From Verrucomicrobia bacterium TMED40 (GTDB lineage Bacteria; Verrucomicrobiota; Verrucomicrobiia; Opitutales; Seribacteraceae), in the NCBI GenBank assembly GCA_002167605.1, contig NHCT01000021.1:39228-49589 (forward strand): a DNA stretch of 10,362 nt, written 5' to 3'. Shown here piece after piece: positions 1-7,727 of this stretch. How positions within the stretch are numbered: position 1 is the first letter of the stretch; each line of letters opens with the position of its first letter. The position numbers were made by a program, and so were the translations under genes. The notes beneath the pieces are model-generated. The model did no database searches and had not been told where the DNA came from. It saw only the letters and a list, made by a program, of their open reading frames with translations.

Positions 1-1387
1 ACTTAAATTGTTTGGCCAGTTTGGCCAATTCTTTTGGGTCCATGTCACTAAGATCAGGCATTCCGCTGTTCCCCGCACCGCCAAGTGCTCCCATCATTTG
101 TTTCATCTTTCCACCCTTCATTTTCTTCATCATCTTTTGCATTTGGGAAAACTGCTTAATCAATTGGTTAACATCTCGGATTTGAACACCCGCACCATCG
201 GCAATTCTTTTTCTTCTGGAACCTCCGAGAATTCTGGGAAGTCGGCGCTCTTCCTTGGTCATAGAAAGAATGATTGATTCATGTTTGCCCAAGGCCGCCT
301 CCTCTTGATCGCCCACTTTTACATTCCCCATGCCAGGTAGCATCTTGGCAATGGATCCCATGGATCCAAGTTTTTTCATTTGTCTCATTTGACTAAGGAA
401 ATCTTCGAAATCGAATTCGGCCTTGAGCATTTTCTCAGCCATCCGCATGGATTCTTCCTGATCCAAGTTTTCCTGGGCTTTTTCCACAAGCGACACGACA
501 TCGCCCATTCCCAAAATTCGCGATGCTAGTCGGTCGGGGTGAAACGCTTCGAATTCATCAATCTTTTCCCCAACCCCCATAAACTTGATGGGAGTTCCGG
601 TAACCCGTTTCATAGAAAGGGCAGCTCCACCTCGAGCATCACCATCTACCTTGGTTAGAATAATCCCAGTCAGATTGAGTCGTTCATGGAAGGTTTTAGC
701 AACATTCACCGCTTCTTGGCCTAAAGCAGCATCCGCAACCAACAATATTTCATGTGGATTGACTTCCCTTTTCAATAACTCGAGCTCGCTTACCAGATCA
801 TCGTCTATTTGGAGCCTTCCTGCAGTGTCGAATATCACTAGATCCGCCCCATTCTTCTTTGACTCTTCCCAACCCTCGCGGGCAATTTGGGGCACATCCT
901 TGGTTTCACGATTAAGGTGGCAGGGGAAGTTTTCCTGTTGGGCCAGAACCTCGAGCTGATCAATCGCAGCCGGACGATAAACATCGCAAGCCACCAACAT
1001 CGGCGAGCGTCCTTCCTTTGCCATTCTTTTGGCCAGCTTTGCACTCGTTGTTGTTTTACCAGCTCCGTGCAAGCCAACCATAAGAACTCGTAGGGGGCGG
1101 TCATCCCGAAGTTGCGTACTTCCTTCACCAAGCAATTTGACCAATTCATCGTGTATGATTTTGATCACCTGCTGACCAGGTGAAACGGACTTGAGAACTT
1201 CTTGACCCATGCAGGCTTGCTTAACCTCCTCAACAAATTCTCGGGCCGTACGAAAATGAACGTCTGCTGACAAGAGGGCTTTGCGTACTTCCGCGAGCGC
1301 ATCGCTGACATTTTCTTCACTCAGTTTGCCCACTCCGCGTAGGTTGCGTAGAGAGCGAGTCAATTTATCGGTAAGGGATTCGAACAT
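1..1387 (-). CDS. ffh: Signal recognition particle protein Ffh (SRP54 GTPase), 3' end cut by window edge
   Basis: Ffh binds 4.5S/SRP RNA and signal sequences of nascent membrane proteins and, with the receptor FtsY, delivers ribosomes to the Sec translocon. The minus-strand frame opens at ATG 1387-1385 ([13 protein letters not shown]) and stays open to base 1, giving 462 codons with no stop. The family is about 450-500 residues, so only the extreme C-terminus is missing. Visible in order: N domain (about 1-95); G domain with P-loop [10 protein letters not shown] (105-114), DTAGRL (187-192) and [10 protein letters not shown] (245-254); then the methionine-rich M domain from about 295, with the finger-loop segment MLPGMG (349-354) and the SRP-RNA-binding motif [11 protein letters not shown] (390-400). 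The tail is rich in Met, Lys and Gly. All key GTPase motifs are intact. No Shine-Dalgarno precedes the start. It is divergent from serA. Identification is firm. Confidence 0.97.
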   Translation of the reverse strand, partial: MFESLTDKLTRSLRNLRGVGKLSEENVSDALAEVRKALLSADVHFRTAREFVEEVKQACMGQEVLKSVSPGQQVIKIIHDELVKLLGEGSTQLRDDRPLRVLMVGLHGAGKTTTSAKLAKRMAKEGRSPMLVACDVYRPAAIDQLEVLAQQENFPCHLNRETKDVPQIAREGWEESKKNGADLVIFDTAGRLQIDDDLVSELELLKREVNPHEILLVADAALGQEAVNVAKTFHERLNLTGIILTKVDGDARGGAALSMKRVTGTPIKFMGVGEKIDEFEAFHPDRLASRILGMGDVVSLVEKAQENLDQEESMRMAEKMLKAEFDFEDFLSQMRQMKKLGSMGSIAKMLPGMGNVKVGDQEEAALGKHESIILSMTKEERRLPRILGGSRRKRIADGAGVQIRDVNQLIKQFSQMQKMMKKMKGGKMKQMMGALGGAGNSGMPDLSDMDPKELAKLAKQFK

Positions 1388-1498
1388 AATCAAGAATCAC
1401 CATGACATTAGAGTGGAATTTGGTGAAGCCATAAATGTTCCTTTACCTTTCCAATTGCCATTGAAATGAAATTCTCCATCATTAAAAACTCTCATTTT
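1388..1498. other. Divergent intergenic region between ffh and serA
   Basis: These 111 bases separate the divergent ffh and serA starts and must hold the promoters of both if each is transcribed from here. The stretch is A+T-rich compared with the flanking genes. I could not pick a convincing -35/-10 pair on either strand, a Shine-Dalgarno sequence for either gene, or a palindromic operator. An in-frame ATG at 1466 would extend SerA by 11 residues into this region, but it is not favoured. Confidence 0.5.
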
Positions 1499-3094
1499 AT
1501 GAAGATTCTAGTTGCAGACCGTATTTCTCCTCTTGGAGTTGAATTCTTGCAAAAGCAGGATGACTTTGAAGTCATCGAAGCCTATGGCTCGTCACCCGAG
1601 CAAGTGCTCGAATTGGCAAAGGATGCCTCCGCCATTATCGTTCGGAGCGACACTAAAGTTACCCGAGAGGTTTTTGAGATCGCATCTGAGCTGAAGGCAG
1701 TCGGACGAGCTGGAGTCGGTGTCGATAACATTGATGTGCCAGCTGCCACGGAGAAAGGAGTGATTGTGATGAATACTCCGGGCGGTAATACGATTGCCAC
1801 CGCTGAACTCACATTTACCCATATGCTTTGCAGTACCCGTCCGATTGTTCGTGGCGTAACCGGCATGAGCGAAGGAAAATGGGAACGCAAACTACTCAAA
1901 GGGGCAGAATTAAAAGGCAAGACTCTGGCGGTTCTTGGTCTTGGCAGAATTGGGGCGGAAGTTGCGAAGAGGGCTCTTGCTTTCGAAATGACCGTGGTTG
2001 CTTATGATCCTTATTTGACTGCTGAACGAGCCAAGGAACTTGATCTTGAAAAAGTAGAATTGGAAGAAGCCTTTTCAAAAGCGGATTATTTGACCGTTCA
2101 TATGCCGATGACGGATGAAACCCGTAACATTGTTGATGAGTCTGCGTTTGCTAAAATGAAAGATGGGGTTCGGATCTTTAACTGTGCCCGAGGTGGAATC
2201 ATTAAAGAAAGTGCCTTGGCTGAAGCTTTGAAAAGCGGCAAGGTCGCAAGTGCCGGCTTGGATGTTTACGAGCATGAGCCTTTGCCGGAAGATCATGAAT
2301 TTAGAGAACTCGAAAATTTGAACCTGACTCCCCACCTTGGTGCTTCCACGGCTGAGGCTCAAGAAAGCGTGGGTGTCGAAATAGCGGAAGCGATTGCGGA
2401 AGTTTTGAATGGGGGACGGATTCGAAATGCGATCAATATGCCTTCGGTCGACCCGAAGGACTTGGAGTCTCTCAGTCCCTATCTTGACCTTTGCGAACGT
2501 TTGGGTGCATTTGCTAGGCAAGCGGCCAAAGGTTCGGTGGAGGCTATTCACATTACCTATTACGGGGGCGTCGTTGATTTCGATTGTGTGCCCCTTACTC
2601 GTGCAGTCCAAAAGGGTTGGCTTGCCGGAATTGCGGGGGAGGATGGAATCAATGATGTAAACGCTCCTTTCAAAATTAAGGATCTTGGAATTAAGGTGGA
2701 GACCACCAAGTCATCCACTTCAGTCGATTACAATGAATTGATAGAAGTCAAAACCATTGCCAATGATAAGAAAGAGCAGATGGTTCGGGGTACTGTTTTA
2801 GGGAAAACCAATGATCCTCGGATCGTTGAGGTTGATGGACAGGCTATTGAGGTTCGCCCAGTTGACACCTTATTGGTTATCAGAAATGTGGATAAGCCTG
2901 GGATTGTTGGAAAATTGGGCACGACCTTAGGGGATTGCTCGGTCAACATTGCCAACATGTCCCTGAGTCGGGCTGAAGAAGGCGAGTGGGCTTTAACGAT
3001 TTGCGAATTAGATAATGAACCTCCCGAATCGGCCCTGCAAGCCTTGGTGGAGGATCCCGATATACGGGAGGCCCGAGTTTCCCGACAGGGGTGA
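1499..3094 (+). CDS. serA: D-3-phosphoglycerate dehydrogenase with C-terminal ACT domain
   Basis: SerA oxidises 3-phosphoglycerate to 3-phosphohydroxypyruvate with NAD+, the first committed step of serine synthesis in the cytoplasm. The 531-residue product matches the long (type 1) family form. A substrate-binding lobe (about 1-95 and 285-315) flanks a Rossmann domain with GLGRIG (147-152) and an acidic D170 at the end of the second strand, as expected for NAD. The catalytic triad is visible as R231 in CARGG, E260 in DVYEHEP and H279 in TPHLGAST. An intervening ASB-like domain (about 320-450) and an ACT domain (about 457-531, with DKPGIVGKLG) follow; the ACT domain is the usual site of serine feedback inhibition. 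I chose the ATG at 1499 because MKILVADRIS is the normal family N-terminus. The upstream ATG at 1466 would add 11 non-conserved residues. Neither start has a recognisable ribosome binding site. It is the first gene of the plus-strand cluster. Confidence 0.96.
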   Translation: MKILVADRISPLGVEFLQKQDDFEVIEAYGSSPEQVLELAKDASAIIVRSDTKVTREVFEIASELKAVGRAGVGVDNIDVPAATEKGVIVMNTPGGNTIATAELTFTHMLCSTRPIVRGVTGMSEGKWERKLLKGAELKGKTLAVLGLGRIGAEVAKRALAFEMTVVAYDPYLTAERAKELDLEKVELEEAFSKADYLTVHMPMTDETRNIVDESAFAKMKDGVRIFNCARGGIIKESALAEALKSGKVASAGLDVYEHEPLPEDHEFRELENLNLTPHLGASTAEAQESVGVEIAEAIAEVLNGGRIRNAINMPSVDPKDLESLSPYLDLCERLGAFARQAAKGSVEAIHITYYGGVVDFDCVPLTRAVQKGWLAGIAGEDGINDVNAPFKIKDLGIKVETTKSSTSVDYNELIEVKTIANDKKEQMVRGTVLGKTNDPRIVEVDGQAIEVRPVDTLLVIRNVDKPGIVGKLGTTLGDCSVNIANMSLSRAEEGEWALTICELDNEPPESALQALVEDPDIREARVSRQG

Positions 3095-3111
3095 GCCGGC
3101 AAACCGGCACC
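3090..3111 (+). terminator. Possible hairpin at the serA stop codon (weak terminator or attenuator)
   Basis: GGTG (3090-3093) and CCGG (3096-3099) can pair with CCGG (3104-3107) and CACC (3108-3111), leaving a two-base AG bulge and a CAAA loop. This gives an eight-pair G+C-rich stem that overlaps the serA stop codon. A run of five T (3118-3122) begins six bases after the stem, which is too far for a textbook intrinsic terminator. It could reduce read-through into plsY or protect the 3' end of serA mRNA. It may also have no function. Confidence 0.3.
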
Positions 3112-3146
3112 AGCAACTTTTTACCCTAACCTAAAGAACCTTTCCC

Positions 3147-3782
3147 ATGATGTCAGTTGAATCCATTGCGGTTGCCCTTGTGGGCTACCTTTTGGGTTCG
3201 ATCCCCTTTGGTGTGATCGTCGCCAAAAGATCAGGTGTCGATATATACAGTGTTGGAAGCGGAAACCCGGGAGCCACTAACGTCCTTCGTGAAATTGGGA
3301 AACCTGCCGGCTACCTGGTTTTCTCTTTGGACTTTATTAAAGGGATCCTTGCTACAACTTGGTTTATGGTTCCGATCTTTTCCGTTTCCGGTGATGCTAC
3401 TTTGGGCTTATGGGGATTACCTGGAGCAGTATTGGGACATACTTATCCACTTTTCGCAAAATTTCGTGGAGGCAAGGGAGTTGCGACCGCTATGGGTGGT
3501 TTGCTCGGAGTGATGCCAGGATGCTTGCTCATCGGTTTGGTGAGCTGGGGAGTTATCTTTTACACCACGCGTTATGTTGCGGTTGCATCCATCGGTTTCG
3601 GCCTGAGCTTGCCGGTCTGTGCCTTTGTGGCTTATTGGTCCAGTGACGAATCCACCGGTCAGGGCGCCAAACTCTTCTTAGCAACAGTTGTCATGGCTTG
3701 GATTATTTGGAGACATCGTTCGAACTTGGTCCGTTTACGGGAGGGGACCGAAAACCGGTTTGAGCGAAAAAGAAAGCATTAA
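3147..3782 (+). CDS. plsY: Acyl-phosphate:glycerol-3-phosphate acyltransferase PlsY
   Basis: PlsY is an inner-membrane enzyme that transfers an acyl chain from acyl-phosphate (made by PlsX) to the sn-1 position of glycerol-3-phosphate, starting phospholipid synthesis. The product has 211 residues, normal for the family, and is strongly hydrophobic with several membrane segments (about 5-25, 55-80, 88-103, 115-140, 145-165 and 175-190). The three conserved cytoplasmic motifs are present: VGSGNPGATNVLR (36-48), the glycine-rich FRGGKGVAT (106-114) after HTYP (98-101), and NLVRLREGTENR (193-204) at the C-terminus. The start is the first of two adjacent ATG codons; the second would shorten it by one residue, and no Shine-Dalgarno separates them. 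It lies 52 bases after serA and 16 bases before hom, so it probably shares a transcript with amino-acid genes despite its lipid role. plsX is not in the window. Confidence 0.96.
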   Translation: MMSVESIAVALVGYLLGSIPFGVIVAKRSGVDIYSVGSGNPGATNVLREIGKPAGYLVFSLDFIKGILATTWFMVPIFSVSGDATLGLWGLPGAVLGHTYPLFAKFRGGKGVATAMGGLLGVMPGCLLIGLVSWGVIFYTTRYVAVASIGFGLSLPVCAFVAYWSSDESTGQGAKLFLATVVMAWIIWRHRSNLVRLREGTENRFERKRKH

Positions 3783-3784
3783 CC

Positions 3785-3790
3785 AGGAAA
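3785..3790 (+). promoter_or_regulatory. Ribosome binding site supporting the hom start
   Basis: AGGAAA lies in the 16-base gap between the plsY stop and the ATG at 3799, with the AGGA core about 10 bases before the start. It is the only reasonable Shine-Dalgarno-like match in front of any gene here. It supports the ATG at 3799 over a longer in-frame reading from 3688 inside plsY. Confidence 0.5.
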
Positions 3791-3798
3791 TTATTATT

Positions 3799-5121
3799 AT
3801 GAACGAGACCCCCACCATACAAGTCGGCATTCTAGGCTTTGGAACCGTAGGACAAGGAACTTGGAAGCATTTGGAAGAAAATGCGGATTTTTGGGAAAAA
3901 ATTCTGGGGGTGCGCCTAGTACCCTCGAGAGCGTCGGTTAGAACTTTAGATAAGGAGAGAAAGGTCAAGATTCCCACGGATGCTCTAACTACGGATTCTC
4001 AATCCATCGTTGATGACCCGAAGATTGACTTGTTGTGTGAGCTGATTGGAGGCATTGAAGAAGCGAAAAAACTGACCCTTCGGGCATTTTCGTTGGGCAA
4101 GTCCGTAGTCACCGCCAACAAAGCCCTTATCTGTGAACATGGAGATGAGCTCTTTCAAGCCGCTGAGGAAGCGGGGGTTCATTATGCTTTTGAAGCCAGT
4201 GTTGCTGGGGGTATTCCAATTATCAAAGTTCTCCGCGAAAGCCTGGTTGCGAATGAATTTCCACTGATTTACGGAATCCTCAATGGAACTTCCAATTACA
4301 TCCTCACTCGAATGGAGAATGAAGGGGCGAGTTTTGAATCGGTATTGAACGACGCCCGTGAACTTGGTTATGTTGAAGCCGACGAGTCCTTGGATCTAGA
4401 CGGGGTGGATGCGGCGCATAAGGCGGTCATTCTCGCCTATCTTGCCCATGGGCTATGGGTCGACCTCAAGGATATCACGGTCGAGGGAATTAGTAAGATT
4501 TCCAATGAGGATTTGAATGCCGCTCTAAAACTGGGATGCAAAATCAAGCTGATTGGTGTGATCAGAAGAAACTTTGAAAACAACCATGTTTCCGTAGGGG
4601 TTTACCCCGCTTTGGTTCCGATGGCAGAAATTATTGCTCGAACCGATGGAGTGTACAATGGGATCAGCCTAACCGGGTCCGTTGTCGGCACGGTTGTGCT
4701 TACTGGCAGAGGGGCAGGGCAGGACCCAACTGCAGGTTCGGTGATTAGTGATTTGGTGGATGTGGTAAAGGGAGTCAGGGGCATCAGTGCTCGCTCGAAA
4801 CTCGTTCATGTTTCCCCAAAGGAATGCCTTCCTGCCCAAGCGATTGAAATCAAGGGCTGTTATTACTTGAGGCTTTCAGTTTACGACAAGCCGGGGCAGC
4901 TGGCTAAGGTTGCTGAATGCCTTTCAACTCACGGCGTGAGCCTGGCAACGGTTTCGCAATCTCCTCAAGGAGAAAACGAATTGGCCAGTATAATCCTTAC
5001 CACTCATGAAACCAACGAACATTCCATTGCCCAAGCGATTCAATCTCTCGAAAGCTTGGACGGTGTTAAAGAAAAGCCCGTTCTCTTTCGCATGTTCGAT
5101 CCTAACCCTGCAACGGAATGA
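3799..5121 (+). CDS. hom: Homoserine dehydrogenase with C-terminal ACT domain
   Basis: Hom reduces aspartate-4-semialdehyde to homoserine with NAD(P)H, the branch point leading to threonine and methionine. The 440-residue product fits the monofunctional ACT-containing class. Visible in order: Rossmann motif GFGTVGQG (13-20); VTANKAL (104-110); FEASVAGGIP (131-140); the NGTSNYIL loop (162-169); and the catalytic segment from E193 to K208, with acidic residues D199 and D204 and lysine K208 in the usual spacing. GRGAGQDPTAGSV (303-315) closes the catalytic part. An ACT domain (about 357-431, with DKPGQLAKVA) probably mediates threonine inhibition. I chose the ATG at 3799 because the Rossmann strand starts within ten residues and an AGGA lies upstream. 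A longer frame from 3688 would overlap the conserved end of plsY. The stop overlaps the lysC start as ATGA, which suggests translational coupling. Confidence 0.96.
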   Translation: MNETPTIQVGILGFGTVGQGTWKHLEENADFWEKILGVRLVPSRASVRTLDKERKVKIPTDALTTDSQSIVDDPKIDLLCELIGGIEEAKKLTLRAFSLGKSVVTANKALICEHGDELFQAAEEAGVHYAFEASVAGGIPIIKVLRESLVANEFPLIYGILNGTSNYILTRMENEGASFESVLNDARELGYVEADESLDLDGVDAAHKAVILAYLAHGLWVDLKDITVEGISKISNEDLNAALKLGCKIKLIGVIRRNFENNHVSVGVYPALVPMAEIIARTDGVYNGISLTGSVVGTVVLTGRGAGQDPTAGSVISDLVDVVKGVRGISARSKLVHVSPKECLPAQAIEIKGCYYLRLSVYDKPGQLAKVAECLSTHGVSLATVSQSPQGENELASIILTTHETNEHSIAQAIQSLESLDGVKEKPVLFRMFDPNPATE

Positions 5122-6332
5122 CAATTGTTGTTAAGAAATTTGGTGGCACATCGGTTGGGGATGTCGACCGTATCAAGCGCGTGGCCAAACGAGTAAAGCG
5201 AAGTTGGTCGGAGGGTAATTCAGTGGTGGTTGTGGTCTCGGCTCGCGCTGGGGTGACTAATTCCCTGCTCGATCGGGCCTATGCCATTCAAAAGAACCCC
5301 ACCGACAGGGAACTTGATGTCTTGATGACCTGCGGAGAACAGGAAACCATTGCCCTGACTTGCATGGCTTTGGATGCAATTGGAGTTCCCGCAGTTTCTC
5401 GAACAGGTTGGCAGGCTGGAATTCTTACCGAGGGTTTGCATTCAAAATCAAGAATTCGTGAGGTTTCCGGGGGAGACATACGCAAGCAATTGCGGGCTGG
5501 GAAAGTGGTGGTGGTGGCGGGTTTTCAGGGCATCAATGATTCGGGTGACCTCACGACCTTTGGGCGTGGTGGTTCAGATTTGAGTGCTATTGCCTTGGCC
5601 GGAGCCTTACGAGCGAAGAATTGCCAAATTTTTACAGATGTTGAGGGAGTTTTTACCGCGGATCCCAGAATTGTTCCTGACGCCAAAAAAATTGATGCCA
5701 TCAATTACGAAGAAATGCTTGAACTGGCAAGCAGTGGCTCGAAGGTTATGCAGACCCGGGCCGTGGAATTCGCTCAAAAACACAACATCCCATTTGAAGT
5801 ACGTTCAACCTTTTCAACCAAATCCGGAACTGCCGTGAAGAAAAAAGTAAAATCCCTAGAAGACACGCTGGTAAGCGGTGTGGCCATTGACAAGAACCAA
5901 GTACGAGTGAGTATAGTCGAGTTGCCGGACCGGCCTGGAGCCGCAGCAGCCGTGTTTAAGGTGATGGCGTCTGCGGGAGTAGTGGTCGATATGATCGTCC
6001 AAAATGTTGCTCGTAACAGCAAGGCGAACCTAACTTTCACGGTTCCTTCCGAAGATGCCTTTCGTGCTGAAAAAGCGCTTCGTGAACATTTGAAGGAAGG
6101 TGCTGGCGGTAAACTTGGAAAGAGTACGAATATCGCAAAGATTTCCGTCGTTGGAGTCGGAATGCGTTCGCATTCAGGCGTGGCTTCGAAATTTTTCGAA
6201 GCCTTGGCGAATGCTGGAATTAACATGCTCATGATCAGTACTTCGGAAATTAAGATCTCCGTCGCGGTGAACCCTGAAAAGGGGGACGATGCCACCCGGG
6301 TGGCTCATCAGGCTTTTGGCTTGGGCAAATAG
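5118..6332 (+). CDS. lysC: Aspartate kinase (LysC type, two ACT domains)
   Basis: Aspartokinase phosphorylates aspartate to 4-aspartyl phosphate, the entry step to lysine, threonine, methionine and isoleucine. The 404-residue product fits the monofunctional class. The kinase domain (about 1-245) begins with VKKFGGTSVGD (5-15) and contains CGEQET (72-77), the TTFGRGGSD loop (146-154) and FTDVEGVFTADPR (172-184), all diagnostic. Two tandem ACT units follow (about 262-335 and 341-404), including SHSGVASKF (351-359) and ISTSEIKISV (373-382). This layout resembles the alpha2/beta2 enzymes inhibited by lysine together with threonine; which effector acts here cannot be read from the sequence. A separate beta subunit from an internal start is known in some relatives, but I see no well-supported internal start. 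The ATG overlaps the hom stop by four bases and no Shine-Dalgarno is evident, so translation probably depends on coupling. thrC follows 24 bases later. Confidence 0.96.
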   Translation: MTIVVKKFGGTSVGDVDRIKRVAKRVKRSWSEGNSVVVVVSARAGVTNSLLDRAYAIQKNPTDRELDVLMTCGEQETIALTCMALDAIGVPAVSRTGWQAGILTEGLHSKSRIREVSGGDIRKQLRAGKVVVVAGFQGINDSGDLTTFGRGGSDLSAIALAGALRAKNCQIFTDVEGVFTADPRIVPDAKKIDAINYEEMLELASSGSKVMQTRAVEFAQKHNIPFEVRSTFSTKSGTAVKKKVKSLEDTLVSGVAIDKNQVRVSIVELPDRPGAAAAVFKVMASAGVVVDMIVQNVARNSKANLTFTVPSEDAFRAEKALREHLKEGAGGKLGKSTNIAKISVVGVGMRSHSGVASKFFEALANAGINMLMISTSEIKISVAVNPEKGDDATRVAHQAFGLGK

Positions 6333-6356
6333 TTAATCCATTTTCTCCGGTTCGTT

Positions 6357-7727
6357 ATGGAATTCGTAAGCACTCGCGGATTAAGCAAACCGGTTGGTTT
6401 TATTGATGCCGTAGCTCAGGGGTTGGCTCCAGACGGTGGTTTGTACCTGCCTCGTGATTTCCCCGATCTTTCGGACCGATTGGAGCATTGGCAAGCTCTG
6501 GACTACCCCGGCCTCTGTTATGAGTTTTTCAAACTTTTTGCGGTGGATATGGAGGACGCGGTTTTGAAACATTGCGTTGATTCGGCTTATTCCACATTCA
6601 CCCATCCAGAAATCGCACCGATCCGCTCCCTCTCCAAAAACCTAAAGGTTATGGAGCTCTTTCATGGCCCAACCCTTGCCTTCAAGGATTTTGCCCTTCA
6701 ATTGCTTGGTAACTTTTACGAGGCTCAAATCTCACGAACGGGGAAGGAACTGACGATTCTGGGAGCAACATCCGGAGATACCGGAGCTGCTGCGATTTCC
6801 GGACTGATCGGAAAGAAGGGATTGAAGGTTTTCATTCTCTATCCAGAAGGTAAGGTTTCTCCGCTTCAGGAAAGACAGATGACTTGCACCGGAGCTGAAA
6901 ATGTTTTCCCTCTTGCGATAGAGGGAACCTTTGACGACGCCCAGCATACGGTGAAAGAAATCTTTTCCGATTTGAACTTTCGAGAACTGGTTGGGTTGTC
7001 CGCAGTCAATTCCATCAACCTAGCTAGGATTCTGGCTCAATCCGTGTACTATTTATATGCATGGCTTAGGCTTGACCCTGTTGAACGTAAGGAAACGAGC
7101 TTTGTTGTCCCAACGGGTAATTTTGGGAATGTCTTTGCGGGTTGGTTATTAACTAAAATGGGGGTCGATTTTCCTGAGTTCCGAGTTGCAACGAACCAAA
7201 ATGATGTTCTGCACCGTTTGTTTTCAACGGGTGAATATTCGCTTGGTTCGGTGTGTCCAAGTTTGGCTCCATCCATGGACATTCAAGTGGCTTCCAACTT
7301 TGAACGCTTGCTCTATTTTATCTTGGACAAGGATGCTCACGAAGTCCGTAAGGTTATGGAGGCCTTTCGCAGGGAGGGTAAGTATTGCTTTGAAAAGTTT
7401 CTTGGCGACGGCTTTTCAAGTTCCAGTGCGTCGGACACGGAAATACCTGCACTTATTAAAAGTGTCTCGGCTCAATCCGATTATTTGGTTGATCCGCATA
7501 CCGCTTGTGCCTTCAAGGATTTGGACCCCGCCCGGCCTTCCATGATCTTGGCCACGGCTCATCCGGCAAAGTTTCCCAGTGTTTATGAACAAGCGGGAAT
7601 GGCGATTCCTAAGCATTCATCCTTGCAGGAGTTACTTGCTCGGACCCCCAGGAGATTCCGGCTTTCGGTGGATTCGAAATCAATCCGTTCCTTTATCGAA
7701 GAGCAGACTCTTCATGAAAATGGATGA
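6357..7727 (+). CDS. thrC: Threonine synthase
   Basis: ThrC is a pyridoxal-phosphate enzyme that converts O-phosphohomoserine and water to threonine and phosphate. The 456-residue product belongs to the longer E. coli/yeast-like class, recognised by an N-terminal domain opening with FVSTRG (3-8) and APDGGLYLP (24-32). The PLP lysine is K110 in GPTLAFKDFALQ (104-115). LGATSGDTGAAA (135-146) contacts substrate or cofactor, and VPTGNFGN (251-258) forms the cofactor phosphate-binding loop. VDPHTA follows near residue 382, and near the C-terminus ATAHPAKFP matches family expectation. No domain is missing. It lies 24 bases after lysC without a Shine-Dalgarno and ends in an ATGA overlap with the next gene, so it sits inside the cluster. 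Homoserine kinase, which supplies its substrate, is not encoded in the window. Confidence 0.96.
   Translation: MEFVSTRGLSKPVGFIDAVAQGLAPDGGLYLPRDFPDLSDRLEHWQALDYPGLCYEFFKLFAVDMEDAVLKHCVDSAYSTFTHPEIAPIRSLSKNLKVMELFHGPTLAFKDFALQLLGNFYEAQISRTGKELTILGATSGDTGAAAISGLIGKKGLKVFILYPEGKVSPLQERQMTCTGAENVFPLAIEGTFDDAQHTVKEIFSDLNFRELVGLSAVNSINLARILAQSVYYLYAWLRLDPVERKETSFVVPTGNFGNVFAGWLLTKMGVDFPEFRVATNQNDVLHRLFSTGEYSLGSVCPSLAPSMDIQVASNFERLLYFILDKDAHEVRKVMEAFRREGKYCFEKFLGDGFSSSSASDTEIPALIKSVSAQSDYLVDPHTACAFKDLDPARPSMILATAHPAKFPSVYEQAGMAIPKHSSLQELLARTPRRFRLSVDSKSIRSFIEEQTLHENG

Noticed and set aside
838..1149. Minus-strand 103-codon open frame
   Set aside because: It is an out-of-frame shadow of ffh, whose own frame carries the P-loop and DTAGRL motifs across the same bases.
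1466..1498. Upstream ATG adding 11 residues to SerA
   Set aside because: The added residues are not family-like, the ATG at 1499 begins directly with the first strand of the domain, and neither start has a Shine-Dalgarno to favour the longer form.
2075..2611. Minus-strand 178-codon open frame opposite serA
   Set aside because: It is antisense to the ASB and catalytic parts of serA, shows no recognisable domain, and has no spacing or start signal of its own.
3688..3798. An in-frame upstream start that would lengthen Hom by 37 residues
   Set aside because: It lies wholly within the conserved C-terminal part of plsY, adds residues that do not belong to the family, and the ATG at 3799 has the better ribosome binding site and N-terminus.
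5836..5900. Internal start for a separate aspartokinase beta subunit
   Set aside because: A GTG at codon 240 lies near the kinase/ACT boundary, but no adequate ribosome binding site or ATG is seen there.
5774..6295. Minus-strand 173-codon open frame opposite lysC
   Set aside because: The composition is that of antisense to an Ala/Val-rich ACT region (many Thr, Ala, Ser); there is no family resemblance.
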